Shown here: positions 21,059 through 30,150 of the stretch, piece by piece
Layout of the letters: each line of letters starts with the position of its first letter
Numbering within the stretch: the stretch's first letter is position 1
Notes under the pieces: generated by a model
The model's input: only the letters and a program-made list of their open reading frames with translations
The model's database searches: none
Told to the model about the DNA's origin: nothing
Assembly (NCBI GenBank): GCA_963731205.1
Contig: CAVSUJ010000002.1
Coordinates: 744,001 to 808,000 of the forward strand
Origin: DATAZK01 sp963731205
Lineage (GTDB): Bacteria > Actinomycetota > Actinomycetes > Frankiales > Frankiaceae
Direction: 5' to 3'
DNA: 64,000 bases
Translations under genes and position numbers: made by a program

Positions 21059-21442
21059 GTGCCCACCGGTCGCGTCAAATGGTTCGATCCCGAAAGAGGC
21101 TTCGGCTTCCTCAGCCGAGACGACGGCGGAGACGTCTTCGTCCACAAAGCTGCGCTTCCGGCAGGCACCACGGCGCTCAAGCCGGGCGAGAAGGTCGAAT
21201 TCGGGGTGGCCGAAGGCCGCCGCGGCGAGCAGGCGCTTTCGGTGCAGCTGCTCAGCGCTCCCCCGCGGCTGGCGACCGTGCAGCGGCGGGATCCGCAGGA
21301 GCTGCACGGGATGATCGAAGACATGATCCAGCTGCTCGACACCGTCCAGAAGGATCTGCGCCGCGGCAAGCATCCCGACAAGCGGGTGGCACAGAAGGTC
21401 GCGAAGGTCGTCCACGCGGTCGCCGACGAGCTCGAGGCCTGA
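21059..21442 (+). CDS. Cold-shock domain protein with C-terminal extension
   Basis: A 127-residue protein: an N-terminal cold-shock domain (TGRVKWFDPERGFGFLSRD with RNP1-type aromatic residues, then DVFVHKAAL as RNP2) and a helical, basic C-terminal half (MIEDMIQLLDTVQKDLRRGKH). This two-part form is the actinobacterial CspB type rather than the 67-residue CspA. It binds single-stranded nucleic acid in the cytoplasm. The start is the GTG at 21059 after TTAGG; in-frame ATGs at 21026 and 21032 are possible alternatives but would add residues that the family lacks. Confidence 0.9.
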   Translation: MPTGRVKWFDPERGFGFLSRDDGGDVFVHKAALPAGTTALKPGEKVEFGVAEGRRGEQALSVQLLSAPPRLATVQRRDPQELHGMIEDMIQLLDTVQKDLRRGKHPDKRVAQKVAKVVHAVADELEA

Positions 21443-21457
21443 CCCGCGACAGGACCC

Positions 21458-21484
21458 GTCAGAACGCGTCAGAACGCGTCAGAA
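21458..21484. repeat. Tandem 10-bp repeat between convergent genes
   Basis: GTCAGAACGC occurs twice in tandem followed by a partial third copy, GTCAGAA. The array begins 16 bp after the cold-shock gene stop and includes the stop codon of the convergent acetyltransferase gene at 21479-21481. Confidence 0.7.
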
Positions 21485-22693
21485 GTAGTCGAGCAGCTGC
21501 GCGGCTGACTTGGGACGGATCAGCTCCAAGCCGTTGATGGACGAGTGAGGGCCGTGGAGCAGCCCGGCCTCGGCGAGCATGGCCGGGGTCGCGACCCCGC
21601 AGTAGAGCAGCGCGAAACCGGCGACGTGCAGCCGCAGCTCCGGATGGTTGCCGGTACGAACCAGTTCACCGTGGCCGTCGGCGACGTCGAACTGCCACGC
21701 GCCGTCGTTCCACGAAGCGACCGGATCGTGCAGGTGGAACGTGACGCGACCGCGCCGGCTCAGCGGCCAGCCGCGGCTCGACAGCGCCCGCGCCACATCG
21801 ACCGGGCGATGCATCCAGGGACGCTCGTCGAGCTTGGCGGCGGATTCCCACGGCAGCAGCGGGCTGATCGGGTCGAATTCGAGCGGCCGGAGCCGGACCG
21901 TCGGGGTGACGCTGCGCCAACCAGCGAGGACCGCGAGCAGTTCGCGCGCAGCTTCGGTGGTGACGGCCAGCAGATCCGGGACATCGAGGACGGCGTCGGC
22001 GCGGTAGCCGGTGCCGCGCATCCAGCTGGCGTAGCCGACGAGAGTGTCCTCGTCGAACGCGAGCGTCATGCCGTCGATGCCCTTGGGCCAGCTGTCCTCG
22101 GCGAACGCGGGGCCGCTGCGGGTGAGCAGGCCCTCGCGGGGTCGGGCGACCCGGTTGTAGAGATCGCAGACGGCGGGCTGATCGGCGCCGCGCGGATCCG
22201 CCGGGCGCAGGGTCAGCGTGCGGCCCCCATTGGCCTTGAGCGCCGGCACTGTGGCAAGCAGGACGGTCGGCAGTTCCATGGTGCGCAGCCGGCCGGTGAA
22301 GGCCCAGCCGCTCGCGCTGTAGACCGCACCCGCCGTCGGGTACAGGGCGCTGACCGCCGCGCCGCGCTCGTACGCACCCTCGAGCGACGCCTTGAGCATC
22401 GCGCGTGCCGTACCGGTGCCGCGCGCCTCCGGCAGGACAGCGACCGCGGAGATGTCGGACGCCGCCACCCGGCGCCCGCCCCACCACTGCTCGTGGCAGA
22501 CGTCGTGCAGGGTGCCGGTCAGCCGTCCGGCGCTGTCGAACGCGCCGTAGACGATGCGCCCCTCGGGCAGGTTCGACGCGTCGGGCATGGTGCTCGGGTC
22601 GCCGCTCTGGAACCCGAAAGCGACCTTGGTCAGCTTCCAGCCTGCTGCGAGATCGTCACCCACCTGCAGCGGGCGTACCGAGACTTCCGACAC
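21479..22693 (-). CDS. Eis-type GNAT N-acetyltransferase
   Basis: A 404-residue protein with the three-part Eis architecture: two GNAT domains and a C-terminal SCP-like domain. The acetyl-CoA loop is VLPEARGTGTARAML, and Tyr125 in GAVYSASGW sits where the Eis catalytic Tyr is found. The chain ends in LLDYF, matching the Eis enzymes in which the C-terminal carboxylate serves as base. Such enzymes acetylate amines on lysines or aminoglycosides; the natural substrate here is not evident. It follows mqnD by 14 bp, so it may be transcribed with the mqn genes. Confidence 0.88.
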   Translation of the reverse strand: MSEVSVRPLQVGDDLAAGWKLTKVAFGFQSGDPSTMPDASNLPEGRIVYGAFDSAGRLTGTLHDVCHEQWWGGRRVAASDISAVAVLPEARGTGTARAMLKASLEGAYERGAAVSALYPTAGAVYSASGWAFTGRLRTMELPTVLLATVPALKANGGRTLTLRPADPRGADQPAVCDLYNRVARPREGLLTRSGPAFAEDSWPKGIDGMTLAFDEDTLVGYASWMRGTGYRADAVLDVPDLLAVTTEAARELLAVLAGWRSVTPTVRLRPLEFDPISPLLPWESAAKLDERPWMHRPVDVARALSSRGWPLSRRGRVTFHLHDPVASWNDGAWQFDVADGHGELVRTGNHPELRLHVAGFALLYCGVATPAMLAEAGLLHGPHSSINGLELIRPKSAAQLLDYF

Positions 22694-22707
22694 GCGCTAG
22701 GCCCGGC

Positions 22708-23532
22708 TCACCGGAGCGGGCCGGTCAAAGCACCGGTGAGCCCGGCGCCCGCTGCCCGATCCAGCAGCCCCGAGATCGCGGCGTAGCCCTCGTCGCCGAG
22801 ATCGGCCGTGAAGGAGTTGACGTACAGGGCGATGTGCTGATCGACGACCTCGGGCGCCATCTCCTGCGAATGCTCGAGCACGTACGCGCGTGAGGCGGCG
22901 GGATCGGCCCACGCCATCTCCACGCTCTGGCGGATGACCCGGCCGAGCCGGCTGATCTGCTCGCCGCCATAGCTGCGCCGGGCCAGGATCGCGCCGAGCG
23001 GGATCGGCAGCCCGGTGTCGCTCTCCCACCAGTCGCCGAGGTCGACGATCGCCTGCAGCCCGTAGGACGGGTAGGTGAAGCGTGACTCGTGGATGATCAG
23101 CCCGGCATCGACGGAACCCTCGGCCACCGCCGGCATGATCTTGTCGAACGGCAGCACCTCGATCGACGCGACACCTTGCTCCTGCGCCCACAACCGGAAG
23201 AGCAGGTACGCGGTGGTCTGCCGGCCCGGGATCGCGACCGTGGCTCCGGCGAGCGAATCGCGACCGGCCGTCACGACGAGCGGTCCGCAGCCGCGTCCGA
23301 GCGCCCCGCCCGACGGCAACAGCGCGTAGTCGGCGAGCAACGCCGGGAGCGCGGCGTAGGAGACCTTGATGACGTCACCGCGACCGGATGCCGCCCAGCC
23401 GTTCAGCACATCGATGTCGGCGAAGGAGACCCCGGCGCGGGGCGCGTCAGGAACCAGCCCGGCGACCCAGGCGTGGAACGCGAAGGTGTCGTTGGGACAC
23501 GGCGAGAAGGCCAGCTCCAGCGGTTCGTTCAT
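22708..23532 (-). CDS. mqnD: 1,4-dihydroxy-6-naphthoate synthase, futalosine pathway
   Basis: A 274-residue MqnD: it converts cyclic de-hypoxanthine futalosine to 1,4-dihydroxy-6-naphthoate in menaquinone synthesis. Visible family motifs are SPCPNDTFAFHAW at the N-terminus, KVSYAALPALL, IPGRQTTAYLL and IIHESRFTYPSYGL. Overall it has a periplasmic-binding-protein-like fold but no signal peptide. Its ATG overlaps the mqnB stop as ATGA, indicating coupled translation. MqnA and MqnC are not in the window. Confidence 0.93.
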   Translation of the reverse strand: MNEPLELAFSPCPNDTFAFHAWVAGLVPDAPRAGVSFADIDVLNGWAASGRGDVIKVSYAALPALLADYALLPSGGALGRGCGPLVVTAGRDSLAGATVAIPGRQTTAYLLFRLWAQEQGVASIEVLPFDKIMPAVAEGSVDAGLIIHESRFTYPSYGLQAIVDLGDWWESDTGLPIPLGAILARRSYGGEQISRLGRVIRQSVEMAWADPAASRAYVLEHSQEMAPEVVDQHIALYVNSFTADLGDEGYAAISGLLDRAAGAGLTGALTGPLR

Positions 23533-24203
23533 GACAGCACTCCTGACAGGTCGCGCGCCGCCCCGCGAAGCGCTGCCAGCGCTCCCGGGATGTCCCAGGC
23601 AGCTGCTTCGCGCAGCCCCACCTGGTTGGAGATCGCCCGCAGCTCCGCGACGGGTACCCCGTGTCGTGATGCAGCCTCAGCCACTCCGAATCCCTCCATC
23701 GCCTCCGCGTACCCGCCGCGCGCCGCCAGTTCGGCGGCCCGGGCTTCAGTGCCGGTGACCGTCGAGACGGTCAGCACCGGCCCGCGCCGCGCGCCGCGCA
23801 CTCCCAGCGGCGCAGCCACCGCTTCACCGCTACCAAAACCCAACGCGTCAAGAGTCAGGAAACCATCCGGGGACTCGGCACCGAGATCTGCCGCCACGAT
23901 CAGGGTCGCTTCCACCAGCTCCCCGATGGCGGCGCGGCCCCCGAAACCACCGGCGATACCGGCGCTCACCACCAGCGCGTAGCCACCCGGAGCAAGGGCC
24001 AGCGCGGTCGCCGTCGCCGCGGCTGCGGCAGCGGGTCCCACCCCTCCCGCGACGATCGTGACGCCTTTTCCGCGCCGCGCCTCGTACGGTCCGACGCTCC
24101 CGCGGTCAGTGAGCTCGAGCCCCTCGCCGATCGCGTCACGCTCGGCGTTCACGGCGGTGATGACCAGCAGTCCGCCGCCGGTCCGGGCAGGCGCGGACGT
24201 CAC
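23529..24203 (-). CDS. mqnB: Futalosine hydrolase
   Basis: A 224-residue nucleoside-phosphorylase-fold enzyme that removes hypoxanthine from futalosine. Family landmarks are ITAVNAERDAI, GGVGPAAAAA, VVSAGIAGGFGG, the nucleoside-site region EAMEGFGVAEAASRHGVP and RAISNQVG. It overlaps mqnD by ATGA, which together with that neighbour makes the assignment firm. I place the start at the GTG at 24203, which shares GTGA with the stop of the lipoprotein gene; a longer frame upstream would duplicate that gene. There is no separate ribosome site, consistent with coupling. Confidence 0.9.
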   Translation of the reverse strand: MTSAPARTGGGLLVITAVNAERDAIGEGLELTDRGSVGPYEARRGKGVTIVAGGVGPAAAAAATATALALAPGGYALVVSAGIAGGFGGRAAIGELVEATLIVAADLGAESPDGFLTLDALGFGSGEAVAAPLGVRGARRGPVLTVSTVTGTEARAAELAARGGYAEAMEGFGVAEAASRHGVPVAELRAISNQVGLREAAAWDIPGALAALRGAARDLSGVLS

Positions 24204-24628
24204 TGCAGGGTGGGCTGAAGGGTGAAAGCCCACAGTCCAGCCGGCGTGCTGCCGCTGCCCTGCTCGGAGATCACCACGTCGGTGTTGGCGCTGCCCACGC
24301 TGAAGGAGAAGTGCTGCTGGCCGTGAAACACCGCCGAATTCAGCGTGCCGCTGCTGTCGCTCCCGGTCGTGATGTGAACGGACCAGCCCTTTTTCGCCAG
24401 CGAACGGTCGACGTCGATGTTGACGAGGGCTCCGGGGTGGACGGCGAGCGCCTTCACCGAGCGCGAGCCGGTCACCTGCTTGCCGCCGCGCTCATACACC
24501 GTGGCCGACGAACGCACGACGCGCGAGCCGGACTGCAGGGTCACGCCGGGCGTCGGCTGCTGGCAAGCGGTGAGCACCCCGCCGGCGCCGAGCAGGGCGA
24601 GCACGCCCCACACCCGCCGATGACCCAC
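24200..24628 (-). CDS. Small predicted lipoprotein of the mqn operon
   Basis: A 142-residue protein starting at the GTG at 24628. Its N-terminus, VWGVLALLGAGGVLTAC, is a lipoprotein signal with a lipobox-like LTAC. The mature part is a beta-rich domain of about 120 residues without recognised motifs (SRVVRSSATVYERGGKQV, HFSFSVGSANTDVVI). It is coupled to mqnB by a GTGA overlap, so the cell makes a surface lipoprotein together with futalosine-pathway enzymes. Any connection to quinone or respiratory function is unproven. Confidence 0.7.
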   Translation of the reverse strand: MGHRRVWGVLALLGAGGVLTACQQPTPGVTLQSGSRVVRSSATVYERGGKQVTGSRSVKALAVHPGALVNIDVDRSLAKKGWSVHITTGSDSSGTLNSAVFHGQQHFSFSVGSANTDVVISEQGSGSTPAGLWAFTLQPTLQ

Positions 24629-24650
24629 CTGCTCACGGTAACGCCACCTG

Positions 24651-25985
24651 CTACTGAGAGAGCCCGCCCATGCGATCGAGCTGCTGGGTGGGCACCTGGC
24701 CACCGCCACCGGCCGACCGGTGGTGGGAACGGCGGTACTCACGGGCTCGCCGCAGCGAAGCCGACTCGGTCACCAGAGCGGCGATGACGAAAGCGGAGCC
24801 GAAGGCGAACCCGAGCCAGCCCGGCATCGGGAGCAGCCCGAAAGCGCCGCCGGCGACCCAGGCGAGCTGCAGCGCCGTCTCGGAGCGGGCGAATGCCGAA
24901 TTGCGGACGTCTTCGGCGACGTCGCGCTGGATGACGGCGTCGAGACCGAGCTTGCTCATCGAGCCGGCCAGCGTCGCGATGAGCGCCGCGAGCATCGAGG
25001 TGACGACGTTGTAGAGGATCGCGCCGGCCAGGCAGGCTCCCGTGGCGCAGAGCAGGCCGATGACCAGCAGGGTCTCGGGCTTCTGCTGCTTGAGGCGGCC
25101 GCCGATGAAGACACCCACCGCGCTGCCGACACCCGCCGCGAGGCCGAGAATGGCGATCCCGGACAGGCCCAGCCCGTCTTCGCGGGCGCGGAACGCCAGG
25201 AACAGTGTGAGGAAACCGACAAGAGCCCGCAGGGCCGCCGCGCTGCGCAGCGCACCGGGAAGCTCGCCGAGAATGCGGTGGACCCGGCCGCCCTGGCTGG
25301 GCGTGACCGCGGCCCGGCCGATGAACGGGGCCTTCCGCTCGCCGGCGGCGCTGTCGACGATCGACGGCAGCCCCCAGGCCAGGAACAGGCCGACGACGAA
25401 AACCGCGGCGCCGACCCGCAGCATCCAGGGATAGCCGACGACCTTGGCGATACCGAAACCGACCGGCGCGACGACCAGGCCGCCGAGCACTCCGGTGAGT
25501 GTCACCCGGCTGTTGACCTTGACCAGCGTCGAGCCTTCTGGGAGCACCCGCGGGACAACGGCGCTGCGGGCGACACCGAAGGCCCGCGAGAGCACGAGCA
25601 GGCCCAGGGCCAGCGGATACAGGTACAGCGAATTGATGTGACGCGCCAGCACGATCGCGAGGCCGGCGCGGGCCAGCATGGTGAGCCCCAGCGCCACCCG
25701 ACGACCATTGGGGAAGCGGTCGAGTGCGGGGCCGATGACCGGAGCCAGCAGCGCGAACGGCGCCATGGTGACCAGCAGGTAGAGGGCGACCTTGGTGCGC
25801 GCCTCGCCGGGCTGGACCGACAGGAACTGCGAGCCGGCGAGTGCCACCGTCACCAGCGCGTCACCCGCGGAGCTGAAGAACGTGAGCTCGAGCAGCGGGG
25901 CGAGACCGGACTCGTCAGCGCCATCCGCCCGGGCGGCGCGCCGCAGCCGGCCCACGCTGCCGTCGAGCGTGCCGCGCACTCCCAT
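24651..25985 (-). CDS. MFS transporter
   Basis: A 444-residue membrane protein with about 12 hydrophobic helices and an MFS-like cytoplasmic loop DRFPNGRRVALG. The helices include VALYLLVTMAPFALLAPVIGPALD and LRALVGFLTLFLAF. Substrate is unknown. The C-terminal tail is basic and Gln/Gly-rich. The ATG at 25985 follows AGGAGA with about 10 nt spacing. It precedes the lipoprotein by 22 bp and opens the MFS-lipoprotein-mqnB-mqnD(-eis) unit; it is divergent from the DUF3027 gene. Confidence 0.8.
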   Translation of the reverse strand: MGVRGTLDGSVGRLRRAARADGADESGLAPLLELTFFSSAGDALVTVALAGSQFLSVQPGEARTKVALYLLVTMAPFALLAPVIGPALDRFPNGRRVALGLTMLARAGLAIVLARHINSLYLYPLALGLLVLSRAFGVARSAVVPRVLPEGSTLVKVNSRVTLTGVLGGLVVAPVGFGIAKVVGYPWMLRVGAAVFVVGLFLAWGLPSIVDSAAGERKAPFIGRAAVTPSQGGRVHRILGELPGALRSAAALRALVGFLTLFLAFRAREDGLGLSGIAILGLAAGVGSAVGVFIGGRLKQQKPETLLVIGLLCATGACLAGAILYNVVTSMLAALIATLAGSMSKLGLDAVIQRDVAEDVRNSAFARSETALQLAWVAGGAFGLLPMPGWLGFAFGSAFVIAALVTESASLRRAREYRRSHHRSAGGGGQVPTQQLDRMGGLSQ

Positions 25986-26179
25986 GGACCCAGTCTCTCC
26001 TGCCCGAACCGTCGCGGACGACAACTTCAGCTATCTGTGGACAGCCCTTTCGGGCACCATGTGATCGTGAGGTTGTCTCCCCCGCAGTTTTCCCTGTGCA
26101 GTCCCCTCTCCAGCATGCGCCAACCCGCAGCGCCCGCGGCAATCCGACAGCGGATTCACGGGACCGAAAGTCTGCTGAC

Positions 26180-27070
26180 ATGACCGCGGTGAAGGCGCGT
26201 AGCAAGAGTGCCGATGCAGCATGCGCTGCGGCGACCGATGTGGCGCTCGACGCTGCCGTCGAAGAGGCGGGTTCGGCGGCCTTCGTCGGGGAGCCGCTCG
26301 GGATCTCGGCGGAGGACGATCGCCTGGTCGTACATCGTTTCGCGTGCCGTATCCCGGCCTATCGGGGCTGGTACTGGGCGGTGGTGGTCACCCGCGCTCC
26401 GCGGGCCAAGCTGGTCACCGTCGATGAGGTGGTGCTGCTTCCGGGCGACGAGGCGATGCTCGCCCCGGATTGGGTGCCCTGGTCGGATCGGATCCAGGCC
26501 GGTGACCTCGGAGTGGGCGATCTGCTTCCGACGGCCGCCGACGATCCGCGGCTGGTCCTTCGGGTCGCCGACGTCGAGGAACTCTCCGACGATCTGCCGT
26601 TCTTCGAGCTCGGTCTCGGCCGCCCGCGCGTGCTTTCCTTCGATGGCCGGGAGCAGGCCGCGAGCCGCTGGTATGAGGGCGAGCCGGGCCCGTCGGCCGC
26701 GATCAGCCGGTCCGCGCCCGCCCAGTGCGGCACCTGCGGCTTCTACGTCCGGCTCATCGGCGGTCTCGGTCAGCTCTTCGGGGTCTGCGCCAACGAGTTC
26801 GCCCCGGACGATGCGTCCGTTGTCGCTGACGATCACGGCTGCGGCGCCCACTCCGAGGCCCTCGTGCTGCCCTCGGCCCACCCCCAGCCAGTGCCGTTCG
26901 ACGACGACGCGATGGAGTCGTTCGAAGCCGAGCCGGTGAGCGAGCCCGCTGAGGCACCCGAAGCCTCCACGACCTCAGAGACCGAGCCGGTGCTCGGCCA
27001 CGATCCGGGCGCGGTGGATCGTGCCGAGGCCGTCGCCGGCGCCGAAGGCGAGCCCTACGGCCACTCCTGA
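26180..27070 (+). CDS. DUF3027 family protein
   Basis: A 296-residue actinobacterial protein. The conserved part spans residues 1-220: RFACRIPAYRGWYWAVVV, VDEVVLLPGDEAMLAPDWVPW, and a cysteine-rich core with CGTCGFYVRL, GVCANEFAPDD and HGCGAHSE that looks like a four-Cys zinc site. The last 70 residues are acidic, low-complexity and variable. Function is unknown. The gene overlaps the sacsin-like ATPase gene by 50 bp, and this pair recurs in actinobacteria, so they probably work together. Confidence 0.85.
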   Translation: MTAVKARSKSADAACAAATDVALDAAVEEAGSAAFVGEPLGISAEDDRLVVHRFACRIPAYRGWYWAVVVTRAPRAKLVTVDEVVLLPGDEAMLAPDWVPWSDRIQAGDLGVGDLLPTAADDPRLVLRVADVEELSDDLPFFELGLGRPRVLSFDGREQAASRWYEGEPGPSAAISRSAPAQCGTCGFYVRLIGGLGQLFGVCANEFAPDDASVVADDHGCGAHSEALVLPSAHPQPVPFDDDAMESFEAEPVSEPAEAPEASTTSETEPVLGHDPGAVDRAEAVAGAEGEPYGHS

Positions 27071-29858
27071 GCCCGATCCGTTCGGGACAGCCGCGCTGCG
27101 CAAGGCGGTTCTCGACGGGTGGGCCGCCTCCCCGCCGCGATTTCGGGAGGACGCGAACGCCGAGGAGGACGCCGCCCTCGGCGCCTACCGTGACCGGTTG
27201 ATCGTCGAGCTGCTGCAGAACGCGGCAGACGCGAGCGGCGAGCACGAGGCGGGCGGCCGGGTGCTGATCCGGCTGACCGAGCACGCCCTCGAGGTGGCCA
27301 ATACGGGCGCCGCGCTGACCGTTGCCGGCGTCTCCTCCGCGTCCACCCTGCGGGCGTCGGCCAAGCGGGCCGCCGGCACCGTCGGTCACTTCGGCGTCGG
27401 GTTCACAGCGACGCTCAGCGTGAGTTCTGCTCCCGAGTTGATCAGCCGCACCGGCGGGGTCGGCTGGTCGCGCGCCCGGACCCGGGCAGAAGTCGCCGCG
27501 ATCCCGGCCCTCGCCGAGGAGCTGGCGGAGCGCGACGGTCAGGTTCCCGTGCTGCGGCTGCCGTATCCGATCGCTGCCCAGGGGATTCCGGACGGCTTCG
27601 ACACCCTGGTGCGGATGCCGCTCGACAACGGAGCTCTCGCCTTTGCCCTCGAGCTGCTGGACTGCCTCGATCCGACGCTGCTGCTGGTGCTGCCGGCCCT
27701 CGCCGAGGTGACCGTCCGGATCGAGCTGCCCGACCGGACAACCGAGCGTTCCTTCACCTGCCGCTGGGGTGGAGCCGATGCGGTGCTGGACGGTGAACGC
27801 TGGACCGGGGTCGTGCGCGCGGGACGCGTCGACCCCTTGCTACTGGCGACGCGCGGGGTCGAGGAGCAGCGCCGCGACACATTCCAGGTACGCGCGCTTC
27901 TCCCCGAAGGTGAGTGGCCCGAGCAGGTGGCGCGGGTGCTGCGTGCTCCGCAGCCGACGGACGAGCCGCTTTCGCTGCCGGCGTTCGTCGTCGCCACGGT
28001 GCCCGTCGATCCGGGGCGCCGGCGCATCGTTCCCGGGCCGCTGGCAGACGCGATGCTGGCAGAGGTCGCGGCGGCGCTCACGGCCCTGGCGGAACGCACC
28101 GGCGATCTGCGGCTGGTGCCCACCGGGCTGCCCGCGGGTCCGGTCGACGCCGTCATCACCGACGCGCTCCGCGAGGCGCTGCCGGCGGCCCGGATGCTGC
28201 CGGGCGATCTGCGGGGCGTCGATGCCCTCGTGCTCGATCTCGGCCCGGCCAGCGACGCGGTCACCGAGCTGCTGGACGACGACCTGCCCGCGCTGCTCCC
28301 CGCCCGCTACAACGGCCCACGGTGGGCCGCCGCGCGGCGCGTGCTCGGCGTCCGTGAGATGGGCGCCGGCGAACTCGTGACGCTCCTGGCCGGGCTCGCC
28401 AGGCCCGCGCACTGGTGGGCCGCGCTGTACCCGGCGCTGCAAGGAGTGACCGATCGGGATGCGCTGGCGGCGCTGCCGGTGCCCCTCGCCGACGGCCGCA
28501 CCGTGACGGGACCTCGCGGGGTGCTGCTTCCGGGGGCCGGTCTCGACGCGTCAGCCCTCGCCGAGCTCACGTTGCGGCTGGCCGATCCGGCCGTGAGCAC
28601 CGGACCGGCGGGCGAGCTGCTGCGCGGGCTCGGCGCCGTCGATGCCGACCCGGCCACGTTGCTCGCCGATCCCGCCGTGACCGATGACGACGTGCCCTAC
28701 ACCGCGGCGCTCGCGCTGGTCGCCGCGCTGGCGCCGGGCTATGAGGGCGTGCCGCCCGAGCTCAGCGAGCGCCTGCTCCTGCCGGGGGCCGACGGCGATC
28801 TCTGGCCTGCTGGTGAGCTCCTGCTGCCGGGTGGGGCGCTGGCCCGGATCGTGCGGGAGGACGCGCCCTTCGGGGAGCTCGCGGCTGACGTCGCGGAGAC
28901 GTACGAGCCGGCGGTGCTCCGCGCGGCCGGCGTGCTCGACACCTTCACCGTGCTGCGCGCCGACGAGGTGCTGCTCGACCCCGACGATCCGGTGCTGCTG
29001 GAACTCGACGGCTCGGATCGGTGGGTGGCAGAGCTCGCCGAAACGGCGACGGCGGGGCCGGTGCTGGCCGATTTCCGGGCGGTACGCGATCTGGAACTCG
29101 TCCGCTGGCCCGACGCGCTCACCGTGCTCGCCGAACCGCAGCTGCGTGCGGATGTGCTCGCGTCGCCCTACACGCGGTGGTGGCTGCGCACCCACCCCGT
29201 GCTGCCATCCGGGGTCACCCCCGCGCAGACGGCGCTGCCGGGCGAGCTCGAGGCGCTCTACGAGCCCGCACCGGACGGCTTCGACCCGTCCTTTCTCGAG
29301 GCGATCGGCGTACGCACCACGGTCGCCGCGCTCAGCGATCCGGTGGACCTCTACGACATCCTCGACCGCATCGGTGATGGCGGCCGGACACTCGATTGGC
29401 CGCATGCCCGGGCGCTGTATCTCGCCGTCTGCACGGCTCTCGACGGCCCCGATGAGGAACCGCCGGAGTTCGTCCGCACACCCCGCGGCGTCGTGCCGGC
29501 GGATCGGGCGGTCGTGGTGGATCGGCCGGATCTGCTGCCATTGCTGGGGAATCGGGCTGCCCTGCGTGTTCCGATCGACCGGGCAGCCGACGTTGCTCGC
29601 ATGCTCGGGATCCCGCTCGCCAGCAGCCTCGCCGACTACCGAATCGTGAGCGAGACACCGCTGACGGTGTGCGACGCGGATGGCGTCGCGCGGCAGGTGT
29701 CGTGGTTCGGGACGCGTCACGACGCCACCCCCGAGGCGCAGGCGCGATCGCTGGCCTGGACGAGCGGCCGGTGGGGCGAGCGCCACGCCATCGCCGCCGC
29801 GCTGCGCGAGCCTGATCGCCGCGAGACCCTCGACGCCGAGGCCGACCTCGACGGCTGA
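27021..29858 (+). CDS. Sacsin-like GHKL ATPase
   Basis: A 945-residue protein with an N-terminal Hsp90/sacsin-type ATP-binding domain in about the first 200 residues: the helix RLIVELLQNAADAS (ATP-lid and Mg-binding Asn/Asp), the turn LEVANTGAALTVAGV and GTVGHFGVGFTATLSV. The rest is a long alpha/beta region without named motifs and with no obvious Hsp90 middle domain. Such proteins are annotated as sacsin N-terminal-like or Hsp90-like in actinobacteria; a chaperone role is presumed by analogy. The GTG at 27021 lies inside the DUF3027 gene; I see no usable start further downstream before the conserved core. Confidence 0.83.
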   Translation: MPRPSPAPKASPTATPEPDPFGTAALRKAVLDGWAASPPRFREDANAEEDAALGAYRDRLIVELLQNAADASGEHEAGGRVLIRLTEHALEVANTGAALTVAGVSSASTLRASAKRAAGTVGHFGVGFTATLSVSSAPELISRTGGVGWSRARTRAEVAAIPALAEELAERDGQVPVLRLPYPIAAQGIPDGFDTLVRMPLDNGALAFALELLDCLDPTLLLVLPALAEVTVRIELPDRTTERSFTCRWGGADAVLDGERWTGVVRAGRVDPLLLATRGVEEQRRDTFQVRALLPEGEWPEQVARVLRAPQPTDEPLSLPAFVVATVPVDPGRRRIVPGPLADAMLAEVAAALTALAERTGDLRLVPTGLPAGPVDAVITDALREALPAARMLPGDLRGVDALVLDLGPASDAVTELLDDDLPALLPARYNGPRWAAARRVLGVREMGAGELVTLLAGLARPAHWWAALYPALQGVTDRDALAALPVPLADGRTVTGPRGVLLPGAGLDASALAELTLRLADPAVSTGPAGELLRGLGAVDADPATLLADPAVTDDDVPYTAALALVAALAPGYEGVPPELSERLLLPGADGDLWPAGELLLPGGALARIVREDAPFGELAADVAETYEPAVLRAAGVLDTFTVLRADEVLLDPDDPVLLELDGSDRWVAELAETATAGPVLADFRAVRDLELVRWPDALTVLAEPQLRADVLASPYTRWWLRTHPVLPSGVTPAQTALPGELEALYEPAPDGFDPSFLEAIGVRTTVAALSDPVDLYDILDRIGDGGRTLDWPHARALYLAVCTALDGPDEEPPEFVRTPRGVVPADRAVVVDRPDLLPLLGNRAALRVPIDRAADVARMLGIPLASSLADYRIVSETPLTVCDADGVARQVSWFGTRHDATPEAQARSLAWTSGRWGERHAIAAALREPDRRETLDAEADLDG

Positions 29859-29904
29859 GCCGACCCTGCCGACCCTGCCGACTACTCGCGGACTGCGGCG
29901 CCTT

Positions 29905-30150
29905 TCAGGCGCCGACGTTGCGTCCCTGCCGCCGCAGCGAGGCCGCGCGCCGCCGGCAGTAGACGATCCCCAGCAGTCCCAGGCCGAATCCGACCGCAGC
30001 GGTGGCGATCCACCACAGGTGACCGTCGCGTCGCAAGTGCGACCAGAACGGCAGCATCACGATCAACGCCACCAGCCAGATGCCGGTGCCGATCGTCACC
30101 GTCAGCACGCCGTCGTAGGGCAGCGGAGGCGGATCGGGCTTGCGGGTCAC
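29905..30150 (-). CDS. DUF2530 membrane protein
   Basis: An 81-residue protein with two membrane helices (VTIGTGIWLVALIVMLPFW and WWIATAAVGFGLGLLGIVY) and a basic C-terminal end (CRRRAASLRRQGR). The PPPLPYDG N-terminus is typical of actinobacterial DUF2530. Function is unknown. Its GTG shares GTGA with the stop codon of the MFS gene upstream, so it is coupled to that transporter. Confidence 0.85.
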   Translation of the reverse strand: MTRKPDPPPLPYDGVLTVTIGTGIWLVALIVMLPFWSHLRRDGHLWWIATAAVGFGLGLLGIVYCRRRAASLRRQGRNVGA

